Shown: in pieces, positions 63,609 through 64,000 of the stretch
How positions within the stretch are numbered: position 1 is the stretch's first letter
How the letters are laid out: every line of letters begins with the position of its first letter
Source: PALSA-607 sp963825425
GTDB taxonomy: Bacteria > Actinomycetota > Actinomycetes > Acidothermales > Acidothermaceae
Direction: 5' to 3'
Length of the DNA: 64,000 nucleotides
Assembly (NCBI GenBank): GCA_963825425.1
Contig: CAWGTF010000012.1
Coordinates: 1-64,000 of the forward strand
Notes under the pieces: model-generated
The model's database searches: none
The model's input: the letters and a program-made list of their open reading frames with translations, nothing else
Told to the model about the DNA's origin: nothing
Position numbers and translations under genes: made by a program

Positions 63609-64000
63609 TCAGGAGCGGATTAAGCGGTGCCGACGCACGGAGCCGATAAGCAACCCACCAACAAGCATCAGTCCGACTGCCAGCCCAAGCATGGGGACTA
63701 GCGGCATTCCGGTGAACGGCAGCGAGGCAGCCGGCGGGGTAGCCGTCGGCGGCGACTTCACGATCGTGATGCCGAGCACCGACGGCGCAACTGTCGGGGA
63801 CACCGTCACCGTCGGTGTCGGGGTCACCACGACTGGCGTTACCGTCGGCGTCGCCGTCACTGTCGGTGTCGGCGTCACTGTCGGCGTCGGCGTCGCCGTC
63901 ACTGTCGGTGTCGGCGTCACTGTCGGTGTCGGTGTCGGCGTGGGTGTCTGCGAACCGCTCACACAGCTACCGCTGAGCGGCACAGTTCCCGAGGCGTTGG
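63609..64000 (-). CDS. LPFTG cell-wall-anchored Thr/Pro-rich protein, C-terminal part (cut by window edge)
   Basis: The C-terminal 130 residues of a sortase substrate. The frame is open to the window edge (NASGTVPLSGSCVSGSQ), so the N-terminus lies outside. A repetitive Thr-Pro-Thr-Val/Ala tract (about 63770-63960) spans the wall. It is followed by the sorting signal: LPFTG, then a hydrophobic helix (LVPMLGLAVGLMLVGGLLIG) and the basic tail SVRRHRLIRS. This is the order required for sortase cleavage between Thr and Gly. The function of the exposed domain is unknown. Confidence 0.85.
   Translation of the reverse strand, partial: NASGTVPLSGSCVSGSQTPTPTPTPTVTPTPTVTATPTPTVTPTPTVTATPTVTPVVVTPTPTVTVSPTVAPSVLGITIVKSPPTATPPAASLPFTGMPLVPMLGLAVGLMLVGGLLIGSVRRHRLIRS

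Overview
The window is high-GC DNA with start-stop overlaps (ATGA, GTGA), many GTG starts and purine-rich ribosome binding sites. It has the gene families of a heterotrophic, probably soil-type actinomycete: an M1 aminopeptidase N next to a DUF5130 protein and RpiB, ATPase-less sugar ABC importers, GH4 glycosidases, a fused LivH-LivM permease and an LPFTG wall protein. Genus cannot be fixed from this window. No rRNA, tRNA, transposase, integrase, phage or CRISPR array was seen.

Layout. 1-2.5 kb: a BadF-type sugar kinase and a GH4 6-phosphoglycosidase, then a Pro/Thr-rich membrane-anchored protein. 2.6-20 kb is mostly core: a two-component system, S9 oligopeptidase, HNH protein, methyltransferase, amidase, 4-alpha-glucanotransferase, aminopeptidase N, RpiB, a SpoIIE-type phosphatase and a TetR/DHA2 efflux pair with two clear operators. 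20-33.6 kb is a sugar locus. It holds two binding protein plus double permease importers, each with a DeoR repressor, and a ROK kinase, SIS isomerase/deaminase, class II aldolase, PfkB kinase and GH4 alpha-glycosidase. Together these outline a galactosamine/tagatose-6-phosphate-type route.

35-57 kb is a catabolic island for aromatic or related ring compounds. A ten-gene minus-strand operon (amidohydrolase, SnoaL-like protein, peroxidase, FMN reductase, FAH hydrolase, two SDRs, ABM monooxygenase, VOC protein, GntR) diverges from a plus-strand trio (SMP-30 lactonase, FAD hydroxylase, acetoacetyl-CoA synthetase). A second minus-strand operon runs FAH hydrolase, extradiol dioxygenase, FAD hydroxylase, LivG, LivF, binding protein, LivHM, so uptake is coupled to ring hydroxylation and meta-cleavage. 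Two closely related GntR regulators lie at the two ends of the island, and a third GntR sits by a motif shared with the meta-cleavage promoter. 57-63.5 kb has a ribose-type ABC importer diverging from a GntR gene and a flavoprotein oxidase with both residues for bicovalent FAD. The right edge cuts an LPFTG cell-wall protein.

Quality warning. Many clearly conserved genes in 0-24 kb, near 29.6-31 kb and at 60-61 kb are broken by single-base indels, whereas 31-60 kb is almost clean. Several breaks restore an exact family motif when one base is added or removed, for example DFTNP in the first GH4. They are most likely sequence errors, and I annotate such genes as single broken CDSs.
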